Source: Clostridia bacterium (GTDB taxonomy: Bacteria; Bacillota; Clostridia; UBA1381). From it: 64,000 nt of DNA. Of the stretch, positions 8,007 to 17,430 are shown in pieces (position 1 is the stretch's first letter; each line of letters starts with the position of its first letter). The stretch is taken from assembly GCA_900756545.1 (NCBI GenBank), contig CAAEKO010000012.1:7261-71260 (forward strand). Reading direction: 5' to 3'. A program made the translations under genes and the position numbers. Below the pieces are notes generated by a model that searched no databases, was not told the origin of the DNA, and worked only from the letters and a program-made list of their open reading frames with translations.

Positions 8007-9299
8007 TTCACTTACCGGTTCCACAACAGACAATGCCGCCAGCTTCGGCTGAAAATGGGCGTAGAAGCGTTTTTCCACATCCTCAAAAGTAACTGTTTTG
8101 TAAACATCGTAATAATCAAAATAGCTGACGTCCAGAAACTGCATGGTCAGAAAGGCGTGGGCGTATTCCTCAATATTGTTGTAGGAACGGATGTAATTCC
8201 CCCAGACAACTTTTTTGATCCGTTCAAAATCCGCCCTGCTCAGCCCGCTTTCCCGTAATCCTTCGATATAGGCGATCATCTTATTATAAACTTTTTTCGG
8301 ATCGCTGGACTCTCCGTCGATAGACGTAAAGCTGTAATCTGCCTGCGGGTTATATTCCGCATTGAAATTGGCGTTGATAAGCCCTTCGCCATAAAGTGCA
8401 TTATACAGCGCCGATCCCTTTCCAAAAAGCATCTCCACAAGAATTTCCATTTCTATGGTTTTTTTCAAGAGCTTTTCTCCACAATAGCCTACGTCATTGT
8501 CCTTAAAACCCATCATAAACATCGGCATAGCAACGCTTAATTTTTGGCTGGTGAAGCTTTTTGCAATCGCCTCTGTCTCCTCAGGGTAAATCCGCTTGAT
8601 CTCTTCCGCAAACGGCTCGTTTTTTAGAATATTTTCTTCAATGACAGACAGCGTCTTTTCCACGTCAAAATCCCCGGTAACAAAAATTGTCATATTGGAA
8701 AGATTGTAGAACGTATTGTAGCATTTATATAGCAGGTCTGCGTCGATTTTGGCAATACTTTCGATGGTTCCGGCGATTTCCAGTTTGACAGGATTGTTCT
8801 GGTACAGGCAGCCCAGGAAGTTAAAAAACACCTTCCAGCCTGCATTGTCGTCATACATGCGGATTTCCTGACCTATAATGCCCTGCTCCTTCTGCACGCT
8901 CTCCGGGGTAAAGTGAGGCCTCTGAACATAATCCATCAGCGTGTGAAGGTTTTCATGCAGGTTTGCCGTGGCGGAAAACAGATAGGCCGTCATATTGAAA
9001 CTGGTAAACGCGTTGGCATTGCCGCCAAATTTGGAGAATTCATCGAATACATTGCTCCCATCCGGCTGGTCAAACATTTTGTGCTCTAAAAAATGAGCAA
9101 TACCATCCGGGACCTTCGTAGCCTGCTTTTCTCCCGGCACGACAAATTCCGAGTCCACCGAACCATATTTTGTCCCAAAGATCGCATAACTCTGACTGTA
9201 GCCTTTGCGGGGCATCAAATATATGTCCAGTCCGCTTTCATGCTTTTTGTAGTACAGGCTCTCTCTAGTTTTCGGGTTTATTCTTTTTGTAAGCTCCAT
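8004..9299 (-). CDS. yfmH: M16 family zinc metallopeptidase, YfmH-like (catalytic partner)
   Basis: A 431-residue pitrilysin-clan protein. The zinc motif HFLEHKMF (HxxEH) lies near residue 89, with the downstream glutamate about 75 residues later, so this subunit should be catalytically active. Members of this pair are annotated in Bacillus as YmfF/YmfH and have been linked to 5-aminopentanol modification of elongation factor P; the direct substrate is not certain. The start ATG at 9299 abuts the stop codon of the upstream gene (TAAATG), so the two are translationally coupled and probably work as a heterodimer. Confidence 0.85.
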   Translation of the reverse strand: MELTKRINPKTRESLYYKKHESGLDIYLMPRKGYSQSYAIFGTKYGSVDSEFVVPGEKQATKVPDGIAHFLEHKMFDQPDGSNVFDEFSKFGGNANAFTSFNMTAYLFSATANLHENLHTLMDYVQRPHFTPESVQKEQGIIGQEIRMYDDNAGWKVFFNFLGCLYQNNPVKLEIAGTIESIAKIDADLLYKCYNTFYNLSNMTIFVTGDFDVEKTLSVIEENILKNEPFAEEIKRIYPEETEAIAKSFTSQKLSVAMPMFMMGFKDNDVGYCGEKLLKKTIEMEILVEMLFGKGSALYNALYGEGLINANFNAEYNPQADYSFTSIDGESSDPKKVYNKMIAYIEGLRESGLSRADFERIKKVVWGNYIRSYNNIEEYAHAFLTMQFLDVSYFDYYDVYKTVTFEDVEKRFYAHFQPKLAALSVVEPVSE

Positions 9300-10568
9300 T
9301 TACGCTTCCTCCTTCCCGGTCAGAAAATATATCGTATCCGGCTGTATCTGCCTAAATACGCGGACAACGTCCTCTTTTGTCACTGCCATGATATTCTTTT
9401 TATATTCCTCAATATCACAGTTCGTCCCCGCGATCATCTGGTCCAGATAAAAGGCGCGCATGTACCGCTGATTGTCATAATAAGAATTCAAACTGTTGAT
9501 AATCGTTTTGATGCTGGAATCAAACTCCATGTCTGTGACCTCACCAGCCTGAATCGCATGGAACTGCGCCATGGTTTCATCATAGGCCTTCTGAAAATTC
9601 TCAAATTCGATTCCCGCGTTTACAACCATAAGCCCCTTCACCTTTTCCAGCTGGCTGGAAGCATAGTATGCTAGGCTCAGTTTCTCCCGGACATTGTTGA
9701 ACAGCTTGGAGTGTGTGCCCGCACCGAATACGCTGTTGGCCGCCACAAGCGCCCACGCGTCTTTGTCCGTGGGCTTGATGTTGGTACGGAAGCCAATAGA
9801 GAGCTTTCCCTGGGTCACATCCATCCGTTCTGTGACATTTTCAATATCCGTATTCTTTTTCAGGATCTGTGTTTCAGCAACAGGCGGCGCAGTAAATAAA
9901 ATTCCGCTGATTTTATTTTTGACAGTATCCTCTATTTTGTTTAAGTCCGCCGTTCCACAGACAAAAATATCTATGGCGGAAGAAGTGATAATCTTTTGAT
10001 AATGTGCATACAGGTTTTCAGCGTCAACACCATCTACCCCCTCCGCAGTGCCCAGTACGGAGAGGCCGAACGGTTCGCCTTTGCACATTTCCTCCACACA
10101 CCGGTGGTGGGCATATGTCCGCTTGTCATTAATCAAGCTTTGGATCTTATCCCTGGCATTCTTCTTTTCCTGCTCTACAAAGTCTTTTCGGAATATTCCG
10201 TTTTCCAGCACAGGTTCAAGCAGCATGGAAAATAAAAGCTCTGTAAGTTCCTGCGAAATTTTTTCGCCCTCAGGCGCGTATTGGTCAGCAATTGCCTCTG
10301 CGTCAAAAACCATCATCTGGTTTTCGCCTTTTTTCGTCACGGTTACATTCAGCTCCGCCCCGTATAAATCCTCTAATTTATGTGCGATTTGTGCAGAATC
10401 TGCCGCCATGCGGCAGCCGCGATTCAGCACATAGGGCAACACAGCGTTTAACGACGCTTCCCGGGCCGACAGAGGTCTGCGGATATACAGGCCAAACGTC
10501 GTGGTTTTTAGTTTTTCCATAGGAATATAGTATAATGTAATGTTGGGGTTCACTTGTCTTTTTTCCAT
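9300..10568 (-). CDS. yfmF: M16 family peptidase-like protein, YfmF-like (non-catalytic partner)
   Basis: A 422-residue M16 fold protein. At the place where the zinc motif belongs (near residue 45) it reads LPYVLNRGCRMA, without HxxEH, so it is the inactive partner of the following subunit, as in other M16 heterodimers where one chain provides only substrate contacts. I chose the ATG at 10568 (MEKRQVNPNITLYY) because AGGAG lies eight bases before it; a start 21 bases upstream has no such site. It overlaps nothing upstream and is followed without a gap by yfmH. Confidence 0.82.
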   Translation of the reverse strand: MEKRQVNPNITLYYIPMEKLKTTTFGLYIRRPLSAREASLNAVLPYVLNRGCRMAADSAQIAHKLEDLYGAELNVTVTKKGENQMMVFDAEAIADQYAPEGEKISQELTELLFSMLLEPVLENGIFRKDFVEQEKKNARDKIQSLINDKRTYAHHRCVEEMCKGEPFGLSVLGTAEGVDGVDAENLYAHYQKIITSSAIDIFVCGTADLNKIEDTVKNKISGILFTAPPVAETQILKKNTDIENVTERMDVTQGKLSIGFRTNIKPTDKDAWALVAANSVFGAGTHSKLFNNVREKLSLAYYASSQLEKVKGLMVVNAGIEFENFQKAYDETMAQFHAIQAGEVTDMEFDSSIKTIINSLNSYYDNQRYMRAFYLDQMIAGTNCDIEEYKKNIMAVTKEDVVRVFRQIQPDTIYFLTGKEEA

Positions 10569-10638
10569 CCCACGCACTCCTCTTCTCAAAATTTTCCTGT
10601 TTAATCATAATTGTACCGCGAAACCAGGCGTCTGTCAA

Positions 10639-11577
10639 CTATCCCACAAAGCTTTCTATCTCGTCAAATGTTAAATTTTTGTGAAGCGCCAGATTGATAC
10701 CGTTGGCAACAGTCTTGGACGTCTTTTCAATAACCAGGTCGATGTCCTTGGGCGTAACCATCAGGCGGCCAATATTCTTGGATAAAGCCTCCTTGATTAA
10801 ATCATGCTTTTCCCGGAAACTCATTTCCTCCTCCATGTCCTTCATAGCCAGGTCAATACTATCGCTGGCAATCGTTGCGGCGTCCACCACAGTCGGCACA
10901 CCAATGGCGATCACCTTCGTACCCAGAGTTTCCTTATTCAGTCCTGCCCGGTTATTCTCTACACCCGCTCCGGGATTGATACCGGTGTCCGCGATCTGGA
11001 TCGTAGTACTGATCCTGTCCAGACTCCGGGAGGCCAGTGCGTCCACAGCGATCACAAGCTCCGGGTGGACCTGCCCCACGATCCCCTTGATGATTTCTGC
11101 TGTTTCCATGCCTGTAGTACCCAAAACCCCCGGTGCAATGGCGCAAACCGAGCTTATCCCCTCATCCAGATATTCCCGCATGTGCTTGCGCATGTGGTTT
11201 GTGACCATCAGATTGCCGATCACCTTCGGCCCCAAGGCGTCAGGGGTGATCTGCTTGTTGCCCAGCCCCACCACCAGCGTCACCGTGTCCTCGTGAATAT
11301 CCGCCATCTGCCTGAGCTCTTCCGCCAGCAGCTTGCAGGTATTTTCATAAGCTTCCACACTGTATTTAATTTCCGGCGCCTCAATCGTCACATATGTTCC
11401 TTTGGGCTTACCCAGCGTTTTTTCCCCATTCTCGTTTTGAATACTGATTTTTGTCACACTGATTCCGTCCTCCGCTCGGACGTCCACCTCTACCCCGTCT
11501 ATCCTTTCCTCGGCTTCCGCGCTTTCCGCATACATCTCATGGGCTTCCAGTGCAAGGTCTGTTCTGATATTCTCCAT
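10639..11577 (-). CDS. gpr: Germination protease GPR (small acid-soluble spore protein endopeptidase)
   Basis: A 312-residue A25-family protease that degrades small acid-soluble spore proteins when spores germinate. Family segments seen include the start MENIRTDLALEAHEMY, VVGLGNKQITPDALGP near residue 105 and GINPGAGVENNRAGL near 220. In Bacillus it is made as a zymogen that cleaves itself after an N-terminal propeptide. The start ATG at 11577 follows AAAGGA. A good SigF-type promoter at 11612-11641 puts it under forespore control, as in Bacillus. This gene is the clearest evidence that the organism makes endospores. Confidence 0.95.
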   Translation of the reverse strand: MENIRTDLALEAHEMYAESAEAEERIDGVEVDVRAEDGISVTKISIQNENGEKTLGKPKGTYVTIEAPEIKYSVEAYENTCKLLAEELRQMADIHEDTVTLVVGLGNKQITPDALGPKVIGNLMVTNHMRKHMREYLDEGISSVCAIAPGVLGTTGMETAEIIKGIVGQVHPELVIAVDALASRSLDRISTTIQIADTGINPGAGVENNRAGLNKETLGTKVIAIGVPTVVDAATIASDSIDLAMKDMEEEMSFREKHDLIKEALSKNIGRLMVTPKDIDLVIEKTSKTVANGINLALHKNLTFDEIESFVG

Positions 11578-11611
11578 ATTAGGCCATTCCTTTCCATTAA
11601 TAATATATGCT

Positions 11612-11641
11612 TATTCTTGCCCGCGGCAGGATTTTCTATAC
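11612..11641 (-). promoter_or_regulatory. SigF-type (forespore) promoter of gpr
   Basis: On the minus strand GTATA is followed after 15 bases by GGCAAGAATA, which fits every position of the SigF -10 consensus GGnRAnAMTR. The predicted start is about 28 bases before the gpr ATG. gpr is a known SigF/SigG target in Bacillus. Consensus match by eye. Confidence 0.65.
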
Positions 11642-11645
11642 AAGC

Positions 11646-11672
11646 GCAAAAAAGGAAGCGGCCCGCCGCTTC
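11646..11672 (-). terminator. Terminator of the smc-ftsY-DUF1294 end of the lipid/chromosome operon
   Basis: On the minus strand the arms GGAAGCGG and CCGCTTCC with a four-base loop are followed by TTTTTT, just past the DUF1294 stop codon and immediately before the gpr promoter. Confidence 0.88.
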
Positions 11673-11673
11673 C

Positions 11674-11934
11674 CTATAAAAATCTTAAAATTATATATAG
11701 CGCCGCCCCATTCCAAAGGACTGCCAGCGGGACAAGAATCCGAAATTTCATTTTCCTGGTCTTGTGTCGGAACACGGCCATACTGCATACCGCGCCCACA
11801 CCGCCCAGCAGCCATGCCAGCCCGATCAGCACCGCCTCCCGGATTCGCCATCGGTCATGCATCGCTTTCCATTTATCCAGCCCATAGAGCAGGAACACAA
11901 ACAGATTCCAGATTACAAGAACAGTCCAGATCAA
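11674..11934 (-). CDS. DUF1294 small membrane protein
   Basis: An 86-residue protein with three hydrophobic helices (about residues 3-20, 37-53, 67-84) and the DUF1294 signature: YGLDKWKA near residue 17, then RIREAVLIGLAWLLGG near 30, and FRHKTRKMKF near 55. Its function is unknown. Translation appears to begin at a TTG inside the TTGA that ends ftsY, so the two genes overlap by four bases and are translationally coupled. It is the last gene of the run that starts at fapR. Confidence 0.8.
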   Translation of the reverse strand: MIWTVLVIWNLFVFLLYGLDKWKAMHDRWRIREAVLIGLAWLLGGVGAVCSMAVFRHKTRKMKFRILVPLAVLWNGAALYIILRFL

Positions 11935-12842
11935 TTTTCAAACAGCGCCCTTGCGAAATCCTCCGGGTTGAATTCCTGCAGGTCGTCCATTCCTTCTCCC
12001 ACGCCCACAAACTTGACGGGAATCTTCTGTTCCTGGGAAATTGCCACGACCACGCCCCCCTTTGCCGTACCGTCCAGCTTAGTCAGGATGATGCCGGTGA
12101 TTTCCGCCGCCTCAGAAAACAGCTTTGCCTGGCTAAGGGCATTTTGTCCCGTAGTCGCGTCTAAAACGAGCAAAATTTCCTTCGGCGCATCCGGCAGTTC
12201 CCGGGCTATGACTCTGGATATCTTCTCCAGCTCCGCCATCAGGTTTTTCTTGTTGTGGAGCCTTCCCGCCGTATCGCAGATCAAAATGTCCACATTCCGG
12301 GCCTTTGCCGCATTACATGCGTCAAAAACCACAGCCGCCGGATCAGAGTTTTCCTGCTGTTTGATAATATCACAACCGCTGCGCTGAGCCCAGATATCCA
12401 GCTGGTCTATTGCCGCCGCCCGGAAGGTGTCTGCCGCCGCTAACAGGACCTTTTTCCCCTGGCTTTTGTAAAAGTTAGCCAGCTTGCCGATACTGGTGGT
12501 CTTCCCCACGCCGTTCACGCCAATCACCAGTACAACTGCCGGCGCCGGCTCCAGCCGCATAGCGCAGTCCATTTCCCGCATAATGTCACGAATGACCGCC
12601 CGCAGCTCATCCTTTACCTCTTCGGCTTCCGAAATCCGTTTGGTCTTGACCCGGTCGCGCAGCTCTTCGATAATAGAAACAGATGTTTCCACGCCCAAAT
12701 CGGACATAATCAAAGCTTCTTCCAGTTCCTCAAAAAATTCCTCGTCTACTTTGACAAATACCTTAAAAACCTGATTGACCTGCTCCGATATAGCGTCGCG
12801 GGTCTTGCCCAAACTGTTTTTCAACTTTTCAAAAAATCCCAT
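11931..12842 (-). CDS. ftsY: Signal recognition particle receptor FtsY
   Basis: A 303-residue SRP-type GTPase that docks SRP-ribosome complexes at the membrane. The N domain (about 1-90) is followed by the G domain with P-loop GVNGVGKTTS near residue 110, the SRP insertion box, DTAGR near 195, TKLDG near 258 and the C-terminal GVGEGMDDL. It lacks the long acidic N-terminal extension of enterobacterial FtsY, as is usual for Firmicutes. The ATG at 12842 follows AAAGGA. It lies 14 bases after smc, the standard clostridial order rnc-smc-ftsY. Confidence 0.95.
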   Translation of the reverse strand: MGFFEKLKNSLGKTRDAISEQVNQVFKVFVKVDEEFFEELEEALIMSDLGVETSVSIIEELRDRVKTKRISEAEEVKDELRAVIRDIMREMDCAMRLEPAPAVVLVIGVNGVGKTTSIGKLANFYKSQGKKVLLAAADTFRAAAIDQLDIWAQRSGCDIIKQQENSDPAAVVFDACNAAKARNVDILICDTAGRLHNKKNLMAELEKISRVIARELPDAPKEILLVLDATTGQNALSQAKLFSEAAEITGIILTKLDGTAKGGVVVAISQEQKIPVKFVGVGEGMDDLQEFNPEDFARALFEN

Positions 12843-12856
12843 GCTCCAATTCCTTT

Positions 12857-15800
12857 CTAACCCAGCATTTCATCTTCCACATCATCAATCTTAAGCGACA
12901 GAAGCTTAGACACACCCTTTTCCTGCATAGTCACGCCGTACATGATATTGGCTGCCTCCATCGTTCCGCGCCGGTGCGTAATCACGATAAACTGCGTCTG
13001 CGATAAATAATTTTTCAAATATGTGGCAAACCGCGCCACATTCACATCATCCAGCGCCGCGTCAATTTCGTCCAGAATACAAAACGGCGTAGGCTTGACC
13101 TCCAAAATTGCAAATAGCAGGGCAATGGCGATAAAGGATTTTTCACCGCCGGAATATAGGTTGATATTCTGTAACCCCTTGCCTGGAAGCTGAACCTCGA
13201 TCTCAATCCCGCTTTCCATCACATCATGGGGATCAGACAGATACAGCCGCCCGCTCCCGCCGCCGAAAAGTTCTTTAAATACATGGCCGAAGCTCTTGTT
13301 GATGGCCTCAAACTGCTTCTGAAAATGCTCCTCCATCAATTCCTGCATGGAGTCGATGACCTTGTTCAGGTTGTCCTGAGATTTTTCCATATCGGCCTTC
13401 TGTGTGCTCAGGAAGTCAAACCGCTCCTTGGTTTCCTTATACTCCCGGATCGCGTCCACATTCACACTGCCCAAGGCCTTGATTTTTCCTTTCAGCTCTG
13501 CCGTACGCTTCTTGGATTCCGCTTCATTTTCAATCGGGATACTGATTTCCGCTGCAGAGCCCGGCGTCAGCTCGTAGTCGTCCCAAAGCCGGTTAATGGT
13601 GTTCTCTAAATCACTTTGCAGCTTCTCCCGGCGGTTTTCCAGCCGGGCCAGCTCCTGCTGCAAAAGGATCAGCTTATCGGTCAAATCCTTGTTTGTGTTC
13701 TGAATCCCCTTTAAACCGTCCATGATCCCCGCTTTTTCCTGTTCAATTTCCTCTATCTGCTTCTTGATTTCCACAGACAGCTTCCCAATTTCATCAATTT
13801 CCGCATTTTTGTCCTGTATCTTTTGTTTCAGCGCCTCAATCTTATCCCGCATGGATCGCTTGTCATTTGCTTTATCCTGCATCTGCGCCTGATTTTCCAT
13901 AATAGAAGTCTGAATGTCTCGAATGCTGTTTTTCGCCGCCTCAATGTCTTTTTCAATCGTTCTGAGACGCAGGGTTTCGTCCATCAGTTCTTTTGCTTTC
14001 GCATCTTTATTCGCCGCCGCCGTTTCATATTCTTCCTCAAAAGTCTGTACTTGCGCGTTCAGCTCTTCAATTTCCCGTTCGCCCCGCCGCACGGTGTTGA
14101 TTGCCGCAGCGATCTCATCCCCGGACTGGGCGAGCTGGGTTTCGATCTGCGCCAGCTCCTCCGTCAGCGCCCTCTCCGACTCTCCGCTGCTTTCCAAGCT
14201 TTGGCGCAGATGCGCCGAGGTATTCTCCAATACCAGCACATCATTTTCATATTCCCGTAAAAGCGGCGTATACGAGGCAAGCTGATTATTGATATTCTGT
14301 ATATCGCCGCCGCGTTTTGCCTGTTCCTCTTTCCTTTGTGCCAAATCTTTGGAAAGGGCGGAAATATCCGCTGTCAGGGTTTTGATTTCATTTGCACGAG
14401 ACAAAAATCCGCTGGCCTTGTTGACGCTGCCGCCGGACATAGAGCCGCCGGCATTCAAGATATCCCCTTCCAGGGTCACCGTTCTGAACCGATAGGAAAA
14501 TTTCCTGCTCAGCGCAATGGCGTTGTCGATATTGTCCACAACTACAACACGTCCCAGGAGACTCTTCACGATTCCGTCATACTTCTTATCATACCGGATC
14601 AGATCGCTTGCCAGCCCGATCACACCTTTTTCCGCGGAAACCTCTCGGATGTTGTCCAGCGTTCTGCCGGATACGGAGGAAACCGGCAGGAAGGTGGCCC
14701 GTCCTGCCCGAGCATTGCGCAGATAAGCAATGGCAGATTTTGCGTCCTCCTCAGTTTCCACCACGATATTTTGTAAAGCGCCGCCCAAACTGATTTCAAT
14801 TGCTGTCACATATTCCTTCTGTACATCAATTAAGCCGGATACCGTACCATAGATCGCAAGCTTTTTCAACTCCTGCGCCTTTAATACGGCTTTTACGCTT
14901 TTCGCATAACCCTCGTAGTCGTTTTCCATGCCCTCCAGAATACGTTTTTTTGAAGTCTTAGAGTTTAATTCCACCTCCATCTGCCCGATTTCCCGGCCAT
15001 TTTGGGTAAACTCCTCCCGAAGAGCGGCAAGCTGGACGTTCCGTTTTTCGATCCTATCCCGCATAGCCGTCATTTTCTCTTTTTTGTCCTGAATTTCCCG
15101 GGCATTGTCCGCAAGCTCGGTCTGGATTGTTTCTACACCCTGCCCATGCGCCTTTAATTCATTTTCAACCGTTTCCCGCCGCTCAATAAAACTTTTCCGC
15201 AGGGTTTCGATGCCGCTGATATTGGCCTTTTTCGCAGAAATACTGTTCATTTTCTCAATGATGTCGCCTTTCACAGCGTCGATTTTCTGTCTGCATTCGT
15301 TCAGCCGTTCAAAAACGGCTTCATTTTCCTTCTGAATTTCATCAAAACGGATAAACAAATCCTTAGATTCCTGCTCCTGCCCGGCAATCTGCTTTTCCAA
15401 ATCCCGAATTTGTACCTCTGCCTCTTTATTTTTCTTTTCCAGCGCTTCAATTTCTCCCTCAATCCGTCCGGCCATAGCCAAACTGTTCTGGATATCATTT
15501 TCTGCAATGGAAATCTCATTTTTTGCCGCCATACTTTTGGACTCATTCTCCATCAAAGCCTGATTTTTCGCTGCCTGCTCCTCGTCCTTCAGTCTGCTTT
15601 TTTCATACAACGCATTCTGCCTGACTTCAATTTCCGTTTCCTGTGCCCGCAGCCCCTCAATTTCCTCCCGGACATTTTCGTATTGCTGCTCCGTCTCCCT
15701 GCTGGATACCTTGTTTTTATCAATGGCGATCAGGCTCATGCTTACATCCAGGCTTTTATATTCCTCATAAAGCTCCATGTACTTCCGGGCTTTGCGGGAC

Positions 15801-16423
15801 TGGTTTTCCAAGGGCTTAATCCGGCTTTCCAGCTCCGTAACAATATCGTTGATCCGGGTCAGATTTTCTGTAACGGAGGCCAACTTACGCAGTGCCTCGT
15901 CCTTCCTGTGCTTATATTTCGATACGCCTGCCGCTTCCTCAAAAAAGCTCCGCCTGTCCTCTGCCTTCGTAGACAGAATCTGGGATACGTTCCCTTGGCC
16001 GATCATGGAATAGCCATCCCGTCCAAGCCCGGTATCCATAAACAGCTCGTGAATATCCTTGAGCCGACAGCTTGCCTTGTTGATCTGGTATACGCTTTCG
16101 CCGGAACGAAATACACGCCGGGTAACCATGACCTCGTCAAAGTCAATGGGAAACAGCTTATCGCTGTTATCCAGCACAAGGCTGACCTCAGCATAGTTCA
16201 CCGGCTTACGGGTAGCCGTACCTGCAAAAATAACGTCCTGCATATTGGAACCCCGCAGAGTCTTTGCGCTCATTTCCCCCATAACCCAGCGGATCGCGTC
16301 GGAAATATTGCTCTTTCCACTGCCGTTTGGCCCAACTACAGAGGTAACCCCCTGTCCGAATTCCAGAACTGTTTTATCCGCAAATGATTTGAATCCCTGT
16401 ATTTCAATTCTCTTTAAGTACAA
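12857..16423 (-). CDS. smc: Chromosome segregation protein SMC
   Basis: A 1188-residue SMC ATPase, full length for the family. The Walker A motif GPNGSGKSN is near residue 32, followed by a long coiled coil (about 170-500), a hinge (about 510-670) with glycine-rich GGSMSGGS at its end, the return coiled coil (about 680-1020), the ABC signature LYSGGEKSF near 1090 and Walker B CILDEIDAALDD near 1120. It condenses and segregates the chromosome together with ScpA and ScpB, which are not in this window. Translation starts at a TTG (16423), two bases after the stop of the upstream radical-SAM gene and just after GAGGGG, which indicates coupling. Confidence 0.96.
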   Translation of the reverse strand: MYLKRIEIQGFKSFADKTVLEFGQGVTSVVGPNGSGKSNISDAIRWVMGEMSAKTLRGSNMQDVIFAGTATRKPVNYAEVSLVLDNSDKLFPIDFDEVMVTRRVFRSGESVYQINKASCRLKDIHELFMDTGLGRDGYSMIGQGNVSQILSTKAEDRRSFFEEAAGVSKYKHRKDEALRKLASVTENLTRINDIVTELESRIKPLENQSRKARKYMELYEEYKSLDVSMSLIAIDKNKVSSRETEQQYENVREEIEGLRAQETEIEVRQNALYEKSRLKDEEQAAKNQALMENESKSMAAKNEISIAENDIQNSLAMAGRIEGEIEALEKKNKEAEVQIRDLEKQIAGQEQESKDLFIRFDEIQKENEAVFERLNECRQKIDAVKGDIIEKMNSISAKKANISGIETLRKSFIERRETVENELKAHGQGVETIQTELADNAREIQDKKEKMTAMRDRIEKRNVQLAALREEFTQNGREIGQMEVELNSKTSKKRILEGMENDYEGYAKSVKAVLKAQELKKLAIYGTVSGLIDVQKEYVTAIEISLGGALQNIVVETEEDAKSAIAYLRNARAGRATFLPVSSVSGRTLDNIREVSAEKGVIGLASDLIRYDKKYDGIVKSLLGRVVVVDNIDNAIALSRKFSYRFRTVTLEGDILNAGGSMSGGSVNKASGFLSRANEIKTLTADISALSKDLAQRKEEQAKRGGDIQNINNQLASYTPLLREYENDVLVLENTSAHLRQSLESSGESERALTEELAQIETQLAQSGDEIAAAINTVRRGEREIEELNAQVQTFEEEYETAAANKDAKAKELMDETLRLRTIEKDIEAAKNSIRDIQTSIMENQAQMQDKANDKRSMRDKIEALKQKIQDKNAEIDEIGKLSVEIKKQIEEIEQEKAGIMDGLKGIQNTNKDLTDKLILLQQELARLENRREKLQSDLENTINRLWDDYELTPGSAAEISIPIENEAESKKRTAELKGKIKALGSVNVDAIREYKETKERFDFLSTQKADMEKSQDNLNKVIDSMQELMEEHFQKQFEAINKSFGHVFKELFGGGSGRLYLSDPHDVMESGIEIEVQLPGKGLQNINLYSGGEKSFIAIALLFAILEVKPTPFCILDEIDAALDDVNVARFATYLKNYLSQTQFIVITHRRGTMEAANIMYGVTMQEKGVSKLLSLKIDDVEDEMLG

Positions 16424-16425
16424 AG

Positions 16426-17430
16426 TTACCCCTCTTTCTTTCGCCAGTATACCTCTCCCAAAGGTATATTTTCATCGCCTATGATCCGGATATCCGAGCC
16501 AAACTGCGCCCTAATCCGGTATAAATTCCGTTTTTGGTTGCCTACTGCCTTGGAAAGCGCCCGGGGATGTACCGCCACTGCGCCGTTCGTATGCCCCTCC
16601 AAAGCCTTTCTGATTTTATCCCAATATATCTCGCTCTCGCAAAGCTCCCGAAAAGCGCTGTGAAACGGTCCCGCCACGAAAGCGCCGCCGGGCGCGATCT
16701 CCTCCGTAGTTTGCAGGGCTACCCTAATCACAGGGATTCCTGCGTTTTGAAACATAATCAGCAAGCTTTTGCAGAGGTTTACGGCCTCTTCCAGGCTCTG
16801 CGGCCTATATGCGCCGCTTTTGTACATTTTTTCAAGATATGTGTCCCGCACAACCAATGTGGGATATATCCGCACAAAATCCGGCTTAAGTGCAATAATC
16901 CGCCGGGCAGTCTTTTGGGATTTTTCCGGCGTATCCCCCGGTAATCCGGTCATCATCTGTAACCCCACCTGAAAAGGATATTCCCTGAGTATTCCAACGG
17001 CTTTTTCAACATCCAGCGCAGTATGTCCCCTGTGTGACGCCTTTAGAACATCTTCATCCATACTCTGTACCCCAAGCTCCACGGCCGTCACACCAAACTC
17101 AGCAAGCTGGCCGCAAATCCGATTATCTATATAATCCGGCCGGGTAGAAAGACGAATTCCGTTGATTTTTCCAGTCCGTACATAGGGGTACGCCGCCGCC
17201 AAAAGCCGCCGCTGCTCTGCGAAATCAATTCCTGTAAAGCTGCCGCCAAAAAATGCCGCTTCAACATAACCGTCCCGAGGGAGGGTCTTTAAATAGGCTT
17301 CGATGGTTTCCTGTACGGATTCCACGGTCACCTCTGTGCCGCTGCCCGTTATATGCTTTTGATTGCAAAAAACACAGTCAAAGGGACATCCTTTATGCGG
17401 CACAAAAATCGGTATATTATAGTGTTTCAT
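16426..17430 (-). CDS. Radical SAM protein, Elp3-like
   Basis: A 334-residue radical S-adenosylmethionine enzyme. The cluster motif is at the N-terminus as CPFDCVFC near residue 15 (CxxxCxxC), followed by GGSFTG near 63 and a TIM-barrel core. It resembles the radical-SAM half of Elp3 but lacks an acetyltransferase domain. Genes of this type are common between rnc and smc in Clostridia; the substrate is unproven, with tRNA modification a common guess. Its first 14 bases overlap the end of rnc, and smc follows after two bases, so it is tightly held in this operon. Confidence 0.8.
   Translation of the reverse strand: MKHYNIPIFVPHKGCPFDCVFCNQKHITGSGTEVTVESVQETIEAYLKTLPRDGYVEAAFFGGSFTGIDFAEQRRLLAAAYPYVRTGKINGIRLSTRPDYIDNRICGQLAEFGVTAVELGVQSMDEDVLKASHRGHTALDVEKAVGILREYPFQVGLQMMTGLPGDTPEKSQKTARRIIALKPDFVRIYPTLVVRDTYLEKMYKSGAYRPQSLEEAVNLCKSLLIMFQNAGIPVIRVALQTTEEIAPGGAFVAGPFHSAFRELCESEIYWDKIRKALEGHTNGAVAVHPRALSKAVGNQKRNLYRIRAQFGSDIRIIGDENIPLGEVYWRKKEG

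Noticed and set aside
9300..10568. YfmF-like protein as an active zinc protease
   Set aside because: The HxxEH motif is missing at the expected position, although the fold is M16.
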